Assembly: GCF_000745965.1 (NCBI RefSeq)
Contig: NZ_JQKI01000002.1
Location: forward strand, 1 to 64,000
Origin: Edaphobacter aggregans DSM 19364
GTDB taxonomy: Bacteria > Acidobacteriota > Terriglobia > Terriglobales > Acidobacteriaceae
DNA length: 64,000 nucleotides
Direction: 5' to 3'
Below are positions 25,090 through 34,163 of the stretch, piece after piece. The position numbers and the translations under genes are program-made. The notes beneath the pieces are model-generated. The model worked only from the letters and a program-made list of their open reading frames with translations, ran no database searches and was not told the origin of the DNA. How positions within the stretch are numbered: position 1 is the stretch's first letter; every line of letters begins with the position of its first letter.

Positions 25090-26082
25090 CTACTCGTCGC
25101 GGCCTGGGCGGGACATCAGCTCGCGGATGGCGTCGCTGGGTCTGCGATTGTGGTGAAGGATGGCGTCGACCTGCTCGGTGATAGGCATCTCGACGCCGTA
25201 GCGCGCGGCGAGGCCGAGTGCTGCATGGGTGGAGCGGACTCCTTCGGCGACCTTTCCTCCCATGCCGGCGAGGATGTCGTCGAGCTGTCGGCCGCGGCCT
25301 AGCTCGATTCCGACGGAGCGGTTGCGTGAGAGCGAGCCGGTGCAGGTGAGGACGAGATCGCCGATGCCGGAGAGGCCGGCGAGGGTCTGGCGGCGGCCTC
25401 CGCAGGCGACGGCGAGACGGGTCATCTCGGCGATGCCGCGGGTGATGAGGGCGGCGGCGGAGTTGTGGCCGAGGTTGAGGCCGTGGACGACTCCGGCGGC
25501 GAGGGCGATGACGTTCTTGAGCGCTCCGCCCAACTCGACGCCGGTGACGTCGTCGTTGGTGTAGACGCGCAGGGAGGGAGAGGAGAAGTCGCGCTGGATG
25601 GTCTGGGCGAGGCGCGGATCGTGCGCGGCGGCGACGATCGCGGTGGGGATGCCGGCGGCGACCTCCTGGGCAAAGGTTGGGCCCGAAAGCACGGCGCAGG
25701 GGGTCTCGGTGATGGAGGCGACGACCTGAGTCATGCGGAGGAAGGTGCTCTCCTCGATTCCTTTGGAGGCGGAGAGGATGATCTGGTTGCGCGTGAGCAG
25801 CGGGGCGATGTGCGAGATGATGCCGCGCAGATGTTGCGAGGGAGTGGCGCAGAGCAGGATGTCAGCTTCGAAGATGGCGGCGGGAAGGTCGCTGGTGACG
25901 TGGATTCCGGCAGGCAGGGTGAAGCCGGGGAGATAGGGAAGGTTTTCGCCGGCGACGTGGAGCTGCTCGGCGAGCGCGGGCGAATGCGACCAGAGGCAGA
26001 GCTGATGGCCTCCGCGGCGGGCGAGCGAGAGGGCGAGGGCGGTGCCCCAGGCACCGGCGCCGAGGATGCTGATACGACTCAA
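25090..26082 (-). CDS. gpsA: NAD(P)-dependent glycerol-3-phosphate dehydrogenase
   Basis: 330 aa. N-terminal Rossmann GAGAWGTALALSLARRG (7-23), the SASKGIE and LSGPTFAQEVA segments, the catalytic Lys in GALKNVIALAAGV, and the C-terminal helical domain with GLSGIGDLVLTCTGSLSRNRSVG are all present. It makes sn-glycerol-3-phosphate for phospholipids. Its ATG overlaps the stop of plsY, which uses that product directly, so the two steps are co-translated. Confidence 0.96.
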   Translation of the reverse strand: MSRISILGAGAWGTALALSLARRGGHQLCLWSHSPALAEQLHVAGENLPYLPGFTLPAGIHVTSDLPAAIFEADILLCATPSQHLRGIISHIAPLLTRNQIILSASKGIEESTFLRMTQVVASITETPCAVLSGPTFAQEVAAGIPTAIVAAAHDPRLAQTIQRDFSSPSLRVYTNDDVTGVELGGALKNVIALAAGVVHGLNLGHNSAAALITRGIAEMTRLAVACGGRRQTLAGLSGIGDLVLTCTGSLSRNRSVGIELGRGRQLDDILAGMGGKVAEGVRSTHAALGLAARYGVEMPITEQVDAILHHNRRPSDAIRELMSRPGRDE

Positions 26083-26708
26083 GCAGCTACCCTGGGAGCG
26101 CCGAAGCGGTGTTCTGTGCCCGCGAGGAGACGGCGGATGTTCTGGTGGTGCTTGAGGATGACGATGAGCGGGATGAGGATGTAGCCGGCGACGACGATCG
26201 GCGTTCGCGCGGGGGCGTGCGGGAGAGCGAAGAACGGGAAGACCGCTGCGGCCACAATGGAGGCGAGCGAGACGTATCGGGTGAAGAAGACGATGACGAG
26301 GAAGACAGCCAGCAGGTAGAGGACGGTGGTGATGGGCACGAGAGCGAAGAAGACGCCGAGCGCGGTGGCGACGCCTTTGCCTCCGCGGAAGCCGAGCCAG
26401 ATTGGAAAGACGTGACCGAGGACAGCTGCCAGCGCGGAGCAGACGGCGATGTCATATGCCTGTGGGAAGCCGTAAGGAGCGGCGATATGTTGCGCGATGA
26501 CAACGGCGGCGAATCCCTTGAGCGCATCGAGGATGAGGGTGAGGATTCCAAGGCCTTTGGCTCCGGAGCGCGCGACGTTGGTGGCTCCGATGTTGCCGCT
26601 GCCGGTGGCGCGGATGTCCTGCTTGCGAAAGATGCGAACGAGGAGATAGCCGAAGGGAATCGAACCGAGGAGGTAGGCAAGCGGAATGGAGAGAAGCCAG
26701 GGGGTCAT
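26079..26708 (-). CDS. plsY: Acyl-phosphate:glycerol-3-phosphate acyltransferase PlsY
   Basis: 209 aa from ATG 26708, the first start that gives the family's MxxWLLSIPLAYLLGSIPFGY; the upstream open frame is not conserved in type. Conserved loops GSIPFGY, SGNIGATN and GFRGGKGVAT bind substrate and Gly-3-P, and at least five membrane helices are visible. It catalyses the first acylation in phospholipid synthesis at the inner membrane. It overlaps gpsA by 4 bp. Confidence 0.96.
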   Translation of the reverse strand: MTPWLLSIPLAYLLGSIPFGYLLVRIFRKQDIRATGSGNIGATNVARSGAKGLGILTLILDALKGFAAVVIAQHIAAPYGFPQAYDIAVCSALAAVLGHVFPIWLGFRGGKGVATALGVFFALVPITTVLYLLAVFLVIVFFTRYVSLASIVAAAVFPFFALPHAPARTPIVVAGYILIPLIVILKHHQNIRRLLAGTEHRFGAPRVAA

Positions 26709-26785
26709 GGGGAGCGTCCCGAACGTTGAGTTTATCAAGAGCTTGCAGTCGAGCGTAAGGCGTTGAGCGGCATGGTGTGGAGAGA

Positions 26786-28054
26786 TCAGAGACGGTCGGC
26801 TTCGAGTAGCGTGCGGCGGATGAGCTCGAGCGCATGCTGCGTGGCCCACCAGCGGATGCGGTCGCGGTCTCCTGGCAGATGGAGTTCCTTGACGATGGTC
26901 TCCTTTGCATCAGCAAGGGCAATGTAGACGAGGCCGATGGGTTTTTCGGCGTCGGGGCCGGTGCCGGGTGTGGGGCCGGCGATGCCGGTGATGGCGATGC
27001 CGAGCGAGGCTCCGGTGCGTGTGCGGATGCCTTCGGCGAGCGCGCGGGCGACGGGTTCGCTGACCGGGCCGGATGTGGCGACGAGTTCGGCGGGGACGCC
27101 GGCGAACTCGGTCTTGAGCGCGTCGTTGTAGACGACGGCTCCGCCGAGGAAGTAGCGCGAGCTTCCGGGAACGGCGGTAAGTCGCGAGGCGAGCAGTCCG
27201 CCGGTGGCGCTCTCGGCCGCGGCCAGGGTGAGATGGCGGAGGCCAAGCATGAGGAGAACGACCTCTTCGAGGCTCTCGTTCTGCGAGGAGAAGATGGCGT
27301 CTTCCATCTCGGCCTCGATGCGGCTGGCGAGCTCGTTGACGCGGGCCTGGGCCTCGGCGAGCGTGGCTTTGGCGGCGACGAAGTGAAGCTGAATCTCTCC
27401 GTGGCCGGCGAGGATGGTGGTCTCGACGTCGGTGTACTCGCGGTAGATGGGAGCGGTGCGCGCGTCGACGTGCGATTCGGGGATGAGCGGCATGCGGAGG
27501 ACGCGACGGGCGATGTATCGCGGGGGAAGGGTGGCGGCGAGCAGCGGTTTGACGGCCTGCTCGAAGAGCGGCTTGAGCTCGTCGGGAGGCCCGGGCAGAA
27601 GGATGACGATCTTGCGAAAGCCGTCGACGGATGTGTCGACAAACTGGCCGGGTGCGCTGCCTTTGGGGTTCACGAGGACGGTGGCGCCGTCGAGGATGTC
27701 GGCCTGTTTGGCGTTGTTGGGCGGCATCACCATCTGGCGCGCGGCGAAACGTTTGTACAGCGAGGTGAGGATGGCGGGGTCGCGGCGCAGCGAGATGCCG
27801 AGCGCGGCGGCGGCGGCCTCGCGGGTGAGGTCGTCCTCGGTGGGGCCGAGGCCTCCGGAGAAGAGGACGATGTCGGCGCGGGAGAGCGCAGTGCGAGCAG
27901 ATGCGGTGAGGTGCTCGAGGTTATCGCCGACGATGGTCTTGAAGGCGACCTGGACGCCGAGATCGTTGAGCTGCGCGGTGAGAAAGAGCCCGTTGGTGTC
28001 CTGCCGGTGCGGGGTGAGCATCTCCGAGCCGGCTGCGATGATTTCGGCGATCAT
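26786..28054 (-). CDS. cinA: CinA-family protein (nicotinamide-nucleotide amidase / ADP-ribose pyrophosphatase type)
   Basis: 422 aa from ATG 28054 (MIAEIIAAGSEML). The N-terminal MoCF/COG1058 domain (LFSGGLGPTEDDLTREAAA, VFLPGPPDEL) is followed by the C-terminal CinA/PncC amidase domain from about residue 260 (LTLAAAESATGGLLASRL...SSRYFLGGAVVYNDALK, GIAGPTPGTGPDAEKPIGLVYIAL) with the catalytic Ser/Thr-Gly pattern. The protein recycles pyridine nucleotide; in some bacteria it is competence-induced, of interest given the broken comM and dprA here. 77 bp upstream of plsY on the same strand. Confidence 0.93.
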   Translation of the reverse strand: MIAEIIAAGSEMLTPHRQDTNGLFLTAQLNDLGVQVAFKTIVGDNLEHLTASARTALSRADIVLFSGGLGPTEDDLTREAAAAALGISLRRDPAILTSLYKRFAARQMVMPPNNAKQADILDGATVLVNPKGSAPGQFVDTSVDGFRKIVILLPGPPDELKPLFEQAVKPLLAATLPPRYIARRVLRMPLIPESHVDARTAPIYREYTDVETTILAGHGEIQLHFVAAKATLAEAQARVNELASRIEAEMEDAIFSSQNESLEEVVLLMLGLRHLTLAAAESATGGLLASRLTAVPGSSRYFLGGAVVYNDALKTEFAGVPAELVATSGPVSEPVARALAEGIRTRTGASLGIAITGIAGPTPGTGPDAEKPIGLVYIALADAKETIVKELHLPGDRDRIRWWATQHALELIRRTLLEADRL

Positions 28055-28165
28055 GGTTGGCGGTTGGTGTCCTTGCGGGTGCGAGCGGGCTTGAGGTACG
28101 AGGCGTCGATGTGAAGCCTCCTGGTCCATGATAGAGAGTTTTGTCTCGTGGGGACGCTGATTCTG

Positions 28166-28834
28166 TCAGGAAAGCTTTGTCGCTACGCGGCGAAAGGTGA
28201 GGTTGATGCGGAAGGGGCCAGTGAGCGGATGTGTGCTGGCGGCGATGGGAGCGACGCCGTGATAGATGAGGCGCGCGGGGCCTCCCCAGACGAGCGTGTC
28301 GCCGTGCTCGATGCGGATGCGTCGCGGGGTGTCGGTGCGTCGGAGTGTGCCGAGGAGGAAGGTTGCGGGAAGGCCGAGGGAGACCGAGACGATGGGGTGG
28401 GTGTAGTCCTGCTCGTTCTTGTCCTGATGGAGGGAGAGACGCGTGCCCGGAGCGTAGCGATTAATGAGGCAGGCGTTGGGGGTGAAACGGGGGAATGCGG
28501 CCGTGGCTGCGGCGCGCTGGGCGAGGTGAAGGAGTGGGGCGGGCATCGGCGGCCACGGCTTGCCTGTGAGCGGGTCGTGCGCGGTGTAGCGATAGCCGGT
28601 CCGATCGGTGATCCAGCCGAGGTCTCCGCAGTTGGTCATGGCAACAGACATGGTGTGGCCGCTGGGGACGACCATGTTGCGGAAGCGCGAGTCCGCAACG
28701 ACGGTGGCGATGGCGTCGAGAAGCGCGGGTGCCTCTTCGCGGCAGAAGGCGCGGAGGAGAGTGACGCCTTCGGCGAGAGTCTCGATGGAGGGCTGGGCTT
28801 CGCCGGTGAAGAGGGAGTTGCTATCGGGCATCAT
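28166..28834 (-). CDS. alkB: AlkB-type Fe(II)/2-oxoglutarate DNA repair dioxygenase
   Basis: 222 aa. Iron ligands are in LHQDKNEQD (His-x-Asp, about residues 133-135) and the later His in IYHGVAP; the 2-oxoglutarate-binding Arg pair is in RINLTFR near the C-terminus. NRYAPGTRLSLHQDK and the substrate-loop TxYRYTAHDP match the bacterial AlkB subgroup. It oxidatively demethylates 1-methyladenine and 3-methylcytosine. No ada gene is adjacent. Two ATGs open the frame; either may be used. Confidence 0.93.
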   Translation of the reverse strand: MMPDSNSLFTGEAQPSIETLAEGVTLLRAFCREEAPALLDAIATVVADSRFRNMVVPSGHTMSVAMTNCGDLGWITDRTGYRYTAHDPLTGKPWPPMPAPLLHLAQRAAATAAFPRFTPNACLINRYAPGTRLSLHQDKNEQDYTHPIVSVSLGLPATFLLGTLRRTDTPRRIRIEHGDTLVWGGPARLIYHGVAPIAASTHPLTGPFRINLTFRRVATKLS

Positions 28835-29019
28835 GGAAGATGACTCCTAAGGTGAAGCGCTGGACTGACCGAACGAGTAAGTAAGGGGCGCCGCGTCCTT
28901 CAGCTTCCAAGGACAGCCTCCGATGACCGCAGCCAACGGGAGACATCGGGGCGATGGGCAGATTTGGTAATCCCTTTGTTTCCGGAAGCGTCAAGCCATC
29001 GCGAGAAATTCCAGCAAAG

Positions 29020-29060
29020 AAAATCAGGTTTTCTTCAAGGAAAATCAGGTTTTTTCCAAG
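29020..29060 (+). repeat. Tandem 20-21 base repeat in an intergenic region
   Basis: AAAATCAGGTTTTCTTCAAGG (29020-29040) is followed directly by AAAATCAGGTTTTTTCCAAG. Located in the 339-bp gap between alkB and the secreted protein gene, which otherwise holds only promoters. Confidence 0.6.
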
Positions 29061-29173
29061 ACTTCGCGTAGCATGTGCGGGAGTATGGGCTCACGCAATG
29101 TTTGCAGTCTACAGGTGAACTTCATTAATCCGGGCCGGGTCACAGAAAAATCAAATAACAAGGAGAACGATCA

Positions 29174-29659
29174 ATGAGATATCGCATCTTGTTAGGTGTC
29201 CTGTGCTGTTTCCTGTTTTTGAACCCAGCTATTGCGCAATTTCCTTCTATTGCGCAATTTCCTCAAAGCACCTTCGGGCAGTCCATCGAAGGAACCTGGA
29301 TTTCCCAACTGACCGACTCATCGGGTCACGTCAGCCTATTCGAAGTCGGAACCTTCTCGCCGGACGGCTCCTATACCGGCGCCAACGTCAATGGTTTGCA
29401 CTCGACCCATATGGGAGTCTGGCGGCGCATCGGGCACCGGAAGTTCACCATGACAGTTATGTTCTTCACCCACGATGCGCAGGGAACGTTCAACGGCATC
29501 ATTAGAGCACGTATCTCGGTGACACTGGCTGAGGACCGAAACTCCTACGACTCGGTAGCCGAGCGGACCGTGATGGATACTTCGGGCAATGTTCTGTCCG
29601 TAACTCCAGGCATCGTGGGGCACGCCGTTCGGATGGAATTGCTTCCGCCGCCGGAGTAA
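29174..29659 (+). CDS. Small secreted protein, unknown
   Basis: 161 aa with a clear signal peptide (MRYRILLGVLCCFLFLNPAIAQ) and an AAGGAGAAC ribosome site. After an IAQFP-IAQFP duplication (residues 20-30) comes GTWISQLTDSSG...FEVGTFSPDGSYTGANV...HMGVWRRIGHRKFTMTVMFFT, a lipocalin-like beta pattern found in small exported proteins of soil bacteria. No catalytic residues are identifiable. It is monocistronic and faces a strong terminator. Confidence 0.7.
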   Translation: MRYRILLGVLCCFLFLNPAIAQFPSIAQFPQSTFGQSIEGTWISQLTDSSGHVSLFEVGTFSPDGSYTGANVNGLHSTHMGVWRRIGHRKFTMTVMFFTHDAQGTFNGIIRARISVTLAEDRNSYDSVAERTVMDTSGNVLSVTPGIVGHAVRMELLPPPE

Positions 29660-29786
29660 ATGCGTTTTGAATCGGATCCCTCGCTCGGGCGTGGCCGAGG
29701 CGTTCACGCCCGACAGCACCTTGACCCAACCCCAAAAAAAGTAAGCCGCTATACCCCGCTGGTTTGTCCCGAAGTGTTGCGCTAAA

Positions 29787-29824
29787 CGAAGAAGCTGCTT
29801 TCTTGGAGAGAAGCAGCTTCTTCG
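29787..29824 (-). terminator. Strong terminator between convergent genes
   Basis: Perfect 14-bp stem CGAAGAAGCTGCTT / AAGCAGCTTCTTCG with a 10-base loop; on the minus strand TTT follows. Serves the oxidoreductase gene and probably also the facing secreted-protein gene. Confidence 0.8.
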
Positions 29825-29841
29825 TGCAGGACGGGTTGCAG

Positions 29842-31161
29842 TTAGACCGTGGGGGCCCAGCCCTTCTCGTACTCGCGTCCCCAGTGCTTCATCGCCTCGT
29901 CGTCATTGAGAACGTGGCCGCTCTTCGGGTCAAGGGTGAGTCCGCGGTTGAGCTCCCAGGCTACATTGGAGAGTTGCAGCATTGTGACGGCGACGTTGCC
30001 GACCTCGATGGGCGCGTTGAGCTTTTCGCCTTTGCGGATGCCATTGATGAAGTTGAGGAAGTGCATGTCGGTCATTGAGTCGGCACCGACGAGGTCGGCG
30101 GACTCGGAGGATTTGCTGGCCTTGAACTCGCTGGTCTTGGTGCCCTTGAGGTCGTAGATCTCGTAGCCTCCACGATCGACGACGACGGTTCCGGTGGTTC
30201 CCATGATGGCGGAGCCGCGGTCACGGTTGTAGAACTTCATTCCCTGGCAGCACTTGCCCTCCCAGGAGATCATCTTGTCGTTGTAGTTGAAGTCGGTGAT
30301 GAGCGTGTCGTAGAACTGCCAGTCGTCCTTGTAGTGGTAGCGGCCGCCGCGGGCGGAGATGTGTGTGGGATAGTCGACGCCGAGGATCCAGCGGCAGACG
30401 TCGACCTCGTGCGTGCCGTTGTTGAGCGTCTCGCCGGTGCCCCAGTGCCAGAACCAGTGCCAGTTGTAGGGGTGGTAGTTGTCCATGTATGCCTTGCGCG
30501 GTGCGGGGCCCTGCCAGAGGTCCCAGTCGAGTGTGGAGGGCACGGCGACGGGCTTGCCGGTGCCGATGGACTTGCGCGTGTTGCTGTACCAGGCCTTGGC
30601 GTAGTAGGGGCGGCCGATCAGGCCTTCCTTGACTTTCTGTACAACCTCGATGGTGTGGGGAGAGGAGCGCTGCTGGCTTCCCATCTGAACGAGCTTCTTG
30701 TACTTGTCGCGCGCGGCGACGAGCATCTCGCCCTCGGCGGGGTTGTGGCTGCAGGGCTTCTCGACGTAGACGTGCTTGCCGGCTTCAACGCCGGCGATGG
30801 CCATGGGCGCGTGCCAGTGGTCGGGCGTCGCGATGGTGATGGCGTCGACGTCCTTCGCGGCGAGGACCTTGCGAAAGTCCTTCTCGGTGGCGGGCTTGGT
30901 TCCCATCGTGGCTTCGGTCTTGGTGGCGAACTTTTCGAGGATGGGCGTATCGACATCGCAGACGTGGGTGATGCGCGCGTCCTTCTGGTTCGCCTTGAGC
31001 GAGGAGAGATGGGCGTAGGCGCGGCTGTTGAGGCCGATGACGGCGAAGTTGACACGGTCGTTGGCTCCCATGATCTGGGCATAGCTTTTTGCGTTTGAGC
31101 TGACGGCTACACCGGCGGCGCTTACAGCGAGGGTGTCGAGGAATTCACGTCGGGTGATCAC
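29842..31161 (-). CDS. Gfo/Idh/MocA-family oxidoreductase, Tat-exported
   Basis: 439 aa. The N-terminus MITRREFLDTLAVSAAGVAVSS is a twin-arginine signal. The Rossmann domain (VNFAVIGLNSRAYAHLSSLKAN, about 36-60; DAITIATPDHWHAPMAIAGVEAGKHVYVEKPCSHNPAEG with the EKP motif) is followed by the beta-sheet substrate domain (WHWFWHWGTGETLNNGTHEVDVCRWIL). Such exported family members are abundant in plant-matter degraders and are thought to act on sugars or glycosides; the substrate is unknown. It is monocistronic. Confidence 0.88.
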   Translation of the reverse strand: MITRREFLDTLAVSAAGVAVSSNAKSYAQIMGANDRVNFAVIGLNSRAYAHLSSLKANQKDARITHVCDVDTPILEKFATKTEATMGTKPATEKDFRKVLAAKDVDAITIATPDHWHAPMAIAGVEAGKHVYVEKPCSHNPAEGEMLVAARDKYKKLVQMGSQQRSSPHTIEVVQKVKEGLIGRPYYAKAWYSNTRKSIGTGKPVAVPSTLDWDLWQGPAPRKAYMDNYHPYNWHWFWHWGTGETLNNGTHEVDVCRWILGVDYPTHISARGGRYHYKDDWQFYDTLITDFNYNDKMISWEGKCCQGMKFYNRDRGSAIMGTTGTVVVDRGGYEIYDLKGTKTSEFKASKSSESADLVGADSMTDMHFLNFINGIRKGEKLNAPIEVGNVAVTMLQLSNVAWELNRGLTLDPKSGHVLNDDEAMKHWGREYEKGWAPTV

Positions 31162-31305
31162 GTTCGTATCTCCTGTGGGACTTTAGTTCGATCTTTGAAG
31201 CAATAGGGCGTGGAGCGCCGGAAAAAACGTTTGAGCTGCGGTGCGAAATAAATGTACACGAGTTCGTCAAGGGTCGGCCAGAGGCTTGAGAAGAATGCAA
31301 AAGAA

Positions 31306-31325
31306 CGCATTCGGAGGCCGATGCG
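31306..31325 (-). terminator. Hairpin after the NHL gene
   Basis: CGCATTCGG and CCGATGCG pair with one bulge around AGG; on the minus strand TTCTTTT follows. Lies 53 bases past the NHL-gene stop. Confidence 0.5.
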
Positions 31326-31377
31326 CCTTTTGCTGGAAATGAAGGAGGTTAAGACGGCGGCGCGCGCAGGGTGAGCG

Positions 31378-32418
31378 TCAGTCGATCAGGGAGCGGCCTT
31401 CGATATCGAGGGCCACGTGATAGAGCGCATCGCGGGTTGCCAGCGCGGCGCAGCCATCTTCGAGGAAGGCGAGGCCGACGAGGTTGTTGCCCGACAGCGC
31501 GAGTGAGGCCTCGCGCGCCGGTGTGATCCGGACGATGCCGCGCTGCCCGCGCAGACTGGCAGCGACGTACAGGTTGTCGTGGACATCGAAGGCCAGGCCC
31601 TGGGCGCGGCCGAGTCCCTGGTAGAAGACGGTGGTGCTGCCGTCGCGGTCGATGGCGTGAACGGCCTGGTTCGAGGAGGTGGTCGGGCCGGTGACGAAGA
31701 GGGTTCCGGCGGCGTTGAAGGCCACGTGGTAGGCGGCGATCGACGGCTCGAGCGTGGCAAAGACGAAGATCTCGCGGCTGGAGTTGATCTTGAAGATTGT
31801 GCCGGAGCGGTCGCCGACGTAGAGGTTGCCGTCGCGGTCGAAGGCGATTCCGGTGGCGATTCCCATGCCCTCGGCGTAGGTGGAGATGGCGCCGTCGGGA
31901 GAGATGCGGTAGACGGTGCCCTCCGCGCGCGAGCTGGCGTAGAGATAGCCCTCGTGGTCGAAGGCGAGTCCTGTGGGGTTCATCAGCTCGCGGACGAAGG
32001 GGACCATCTGGAAGTCGCGCTGGATGCGGAAGATCGAAACCGGTGTGGCCTGTCCACGCGCGCCGGACAACGTGGTGAAGACCTGGCCGTTCGCGTCGAC
32101 AGCGGGGTTCGCAACGGGGTGAAGGTTTTCGGCCATGGGGACGGCGACGCGTAGGGGAAGCGAGTTGGAGCTTGCGCCGTTGCGATGCAGGATGAGGTCG
32201 CCGGAGATGGTTCCCTCGGGGATGTGAACGGTGGCGCGGGTTGGGCGGCTGAGCGTGACTGGGGCGAAGACGTCGCCGATGCTGGCGTGGGGGATGCGAT
32301 GGCTGCCAGGATCGAGATGAGTGCCGATAAGCTCGACCTCTCCGCCGGGCATGGCTGCGGGTGGCGCGATACCGTTGATGCGAGGAGCGTGGGCCGAGGT
32401 GGAGTTGAAGAGACTCAT
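31378..32418 (-). CDS. IPT/TIG plus NHL-type beta-propeller protein
   Basis: 346 aa without an obvious signal peptide. An N-terminal IPT/TIG sandwich (PRINGIAPPAAMPGGEVELIGTHL, about 12-100) precedes repeated NHL/SMP-30-like blades: NPTGLAFDHEGYLYASSRAEGTVYRIS, ATGIAFDRDGNLYVGDRSGTIFKIN, YHVAFNAAGTLFVTG, AQGLAFDVHDNLYVAAS. Propellers of this kind bind ligands or act as gluconolactonase-type hydrolases, but the metal-binding Glu/Asn/Asp set of SMP-30 is not clearly present. It sits 64 bp after pgpA on the same strand. Confidence 0.8.
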   Translation of the reverse strand: MSLFNSTSAHAPRINGIAPPAAMPGGEVELIGTHLDPGSHRIPHASIGDVFAPVTLSRPTRATVHIPEGTISGDLILHRNGASSNSLPLRVAVPMAENLHPVANPAVDANGQVFTTLSGARGQATPVSIFRIQRDFQMVPFVRELMNPTGLAFDHEGYLYASSRAEGTVYRISPDGAISTYAEGMGIATGIAFDRDGNLYVGDRSGTIFKINSSREIFVFATLEPSIAAYHVAFNAAGTLFVTGPTTSSNQAVHAIDRDGSTTVFYQGLGRAQGLAFDVHDNLYVAASLRGQRGIVRITPAREASLALSGNNLVGLAFLEDGCAALATRDALYHVALDIEGRSLID

Positions 32419-32482
32419 CCGGACTCAAGGGTAGACTGCCAGCCGGGGCATTACAAGCTTCGCGGCCCGGCGGAATGCGCCG

Positions 32483-32992
32483 CTAGAAGAATAGACGTAG
32501 AAGCTGAGCGAACAGGAGCGCCAGTGCGCCCGCCGCGACGTCGTCGAGCATGATGCCGGTGCCTTGGGGTAGGCGTTCGAGCTGGCGGACGGGCGGGGGC
32601 TTGAGGATGTCGAAGGCGCGGAAGAGCAGGAGCGAGAGTGCGGCGTGACGCCAGTCGGCCGGGATTGCGATGAGCGCGATGAGCTGGCCGGCGGCTTCGT
32701 CGATGACGACGTGGCCGGGGTCTTTGCGGCCGGACTCGCGCGCGACGATGGTGGCGGCGGGGATGCCGATGAGAGTGACGGCGATTGCGGCGATTGTGGT
32801 GCCGATTGCGAGAACGAGGGGCTTCGGCTGGAGGAGATGCGCGGCGCCGTACCAGAGCAGCAGTGCGGTGATCGAGCCGTAGGTTCCCGGGCCGGGCTTC
32901 AGCAGGCCGGCGCCGAAGAAGGTTCCGAGGGTCCAGGCCCAGGGGGTCTTCTTCGCAGCTGGCGGATGGAGTTGTTCGGTCGAGTTCGGCAC
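32483..32992 (-). CDS. pgpA: Phosphatidylglycerophosphatase A
   Basis: 169 aa from a GTG at 32992, 8 bp after the yacG stop; the longer open frame upstream only overlaps yacG. The family core is GTFFGAGLLKPGPGTYGSI (about 19-37), HVVIDEAAGQLIALI (catalytic Asp/Glu) and the C-terminal MLDDVAAGALALL, with three or four membrane helices. It dephosphorylates phosphatidylglycerophosphate to phosphatidylglycerol at the inner membrane. Likely co-transcribed with yacG. Confidence 0.9.
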   Translation of the reverse strand: MPNSTEQLHPPAAKKTPWAWTLGTFFGAGLLKPGPGTYGSITALLLWYGAAHLLQPKPLVLAIGTTIAAIAVTLIGIPAATIVARESGRKDPGHVVIDEAAGQLIALIAIPADWRHAALSLLLFRAFDILKPPPVRQLERLPQGTGIMLDDVAAGALALLFAQLLRLFF

Positions 32993-33000
32993 CAGGCGTC

Positions 33001-33234
33001 CTAGTCCTCGTCGCTGCCGTTGGGTTTGTTGCGCTGGGAGCGGGAGAGCTCTTCGAGCAGGTCGGGATCCTGGATGGGAGTCGAAACCTTGTAGTCGCCG
33101 GAGGCCCACTTGCCGAGATCGATCAGACGGCAGCGGTCGCTGCAGAAGGGGAAGTCTTCACTGCCGACGAGGACCAGGGTGCGGCAGGTCGGGCAGCGCA
33201 GGTCCTTGGTCTTTGATGTGGACGCCTTTGGCAT
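33001..33234 (-). CDS. yacG: DNA gyrase inhibitor / zinc-ribbon protein YacG
   Basis: 77 aa from ATG 33234. Four-Cys zinc ribbon: CPTC at about residues 14-17 and CSDRC at about 30-34, followed by the invariant RLIDLGKWASGDYKV. YacG binds GyrB and inhibits gyrase in E. coli. A partial second copy of its 5' half lies at 34164-34217, on the other side of a secreted-protein gene. Confidence 0.92.
   Translation of the reverse strand: MPKASTSKTKDLRCPTCRTLVLVGSEDFPFCSDRCRLIDLGKWASGDYKVSTPIQDPDLLEELSRSQRNKPNGSDED
33167..33198. repeat. 32-bp repeat inside yacG (pairs with 34171-34202)
   Basis: ACGAGGACCAGGGTGCGGCA and the following 12 bases match 34171-34202 at 31 of 32 positions, same orientation, 1,004 bp apart. 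Confidence 0.85.
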
Positions 33235-33321
33235 AACTGCTAGTTTAATCCTTCCTGGCGGCCGGCGTCCCTGGGTGAGATGCTGTGGCACCGTGTGCGT
33301 CTAATCAGTGCGAGGTGCCTT

Positions 33322-34113
33322 ATGTGTAGAATACGTGCTTCCGCTCATAGAAAGTGTGCCAGTGTTGTGTTGTTGCTTGCGTCGCTCTCTGCTTTGGTGG
33401 AAACATCAGGGGCTTCGCAGCAGAGCACAGCAGTAACCGAGTTGCAGCCGCTGGCGGCTGGTATTACTTTGCCGGTGCAGATTCGCAGGACGCTCAGTGC
33501 GGGCAAGGTAAAGGCGGGAACCGTCTTTTTTGTTACGACGACGCAACGCGTTCCGGTCTCCGCGAGTGCTTACCTCAATCACGGCGCGAAGGTCCGGGGT
33601 GAGGTGGTGACGTCCGAAGCAGGGGATGGGACTGCAGCGCATCCTTCCGTGTTGACCATCCGGTTTACGGAGTTGAGTTATCGGGGCAAAACGGTTCCGG
33701 TAGAGACAAGGGCGATTGCGGCGGCCCACTTTATGCACGTCGGCGACACGTTTCTCCCGACGGGCGGCGGTGGGGATAACGGCAACGCCAGCCAGGCAAA
33801 CTGGAACACCCGGCAGGTTGGTGGCCAGGAGGTCAACCGGTCGGGCTGGGTCGGAGATGTGAGCAACAATATGATGCAAAAGGTCGGCTATGCCGATTAC
33901 CACGGTGTCTACAGTTTGCCGGTCAGTATCGAGGGCGCGATGGTGCCTCGCGCGATGGGCGTCTTTTCTACGACCGCCAAGGGGCTCTATGGATACGATA
34001 TGGGAGCCCAGATGGAGTCATCCGGTGGACGTATCACGATCACGAATCCGACGGAGCGTGCTGTGATCCGGAACCATGATCAGTTGCTGCTTGAAGTTGT
34101 TTCCTCTCGTTAG
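33322..34113 (+). CDS. Secreted protein of unknown function, bracketed by yacG copies
   Basis: 263 aa from ATG 33322 with a signal peptide (KCASVVLLLASLSALVETSGA). The body has beta-rich segments (LPVQIRRTLSAGKVKAGTVFFVTTTQRVPVS, NHGAKVRGEVVTSEAGDG, SVLTIRFTELSYRGKTVPVETR) similar in style to acidobacterial envelope proteins that list 'forbidden' solvent-exposed strands, and a C-terminal GYDMGAQMESSGGRITITNPTERAVIRNHDQLLLEVV. I do not recognise the family. The gene is divergent from yacG and is followed by a yacG fragment, suggesting insertion or duplication. Confidence 0.68.
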   Translation: MCRIRASAHRKCASVVLLLASLSALVETSGASQQSTAVTELQPLAAGITLPVQIRRTLSAGKVKAGTVFFVTTTQRVPVSASAYLNHGAKVRGEVVTSEAGDGTAAHPSVLTIRFTELSYRGKTVPVETRAIAAAHFMHVGDTFLPTGGGGDNGNASQANWNTRQVGGQEVNRSGWVGDVSNNMMQKVGYADYHGVYSLPVSIEGAMVPRAMGVFSTTAKGLYGYDMGAQMESSGGRITITNPTERAVIRNHDQLLLEVVSSR

Positions 34114-34163
34114 TTAGTGGCCGTTCTCACGTGCGACAGCGGTCTGAACAGAAGGGGATGTCC

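Noticed and set aside
28020..28054. Competence operon around cinA
   Set aside because: cinA here sits with plsY and gpsA and not with recA; the link to the broken competence genes is only circumstantial.
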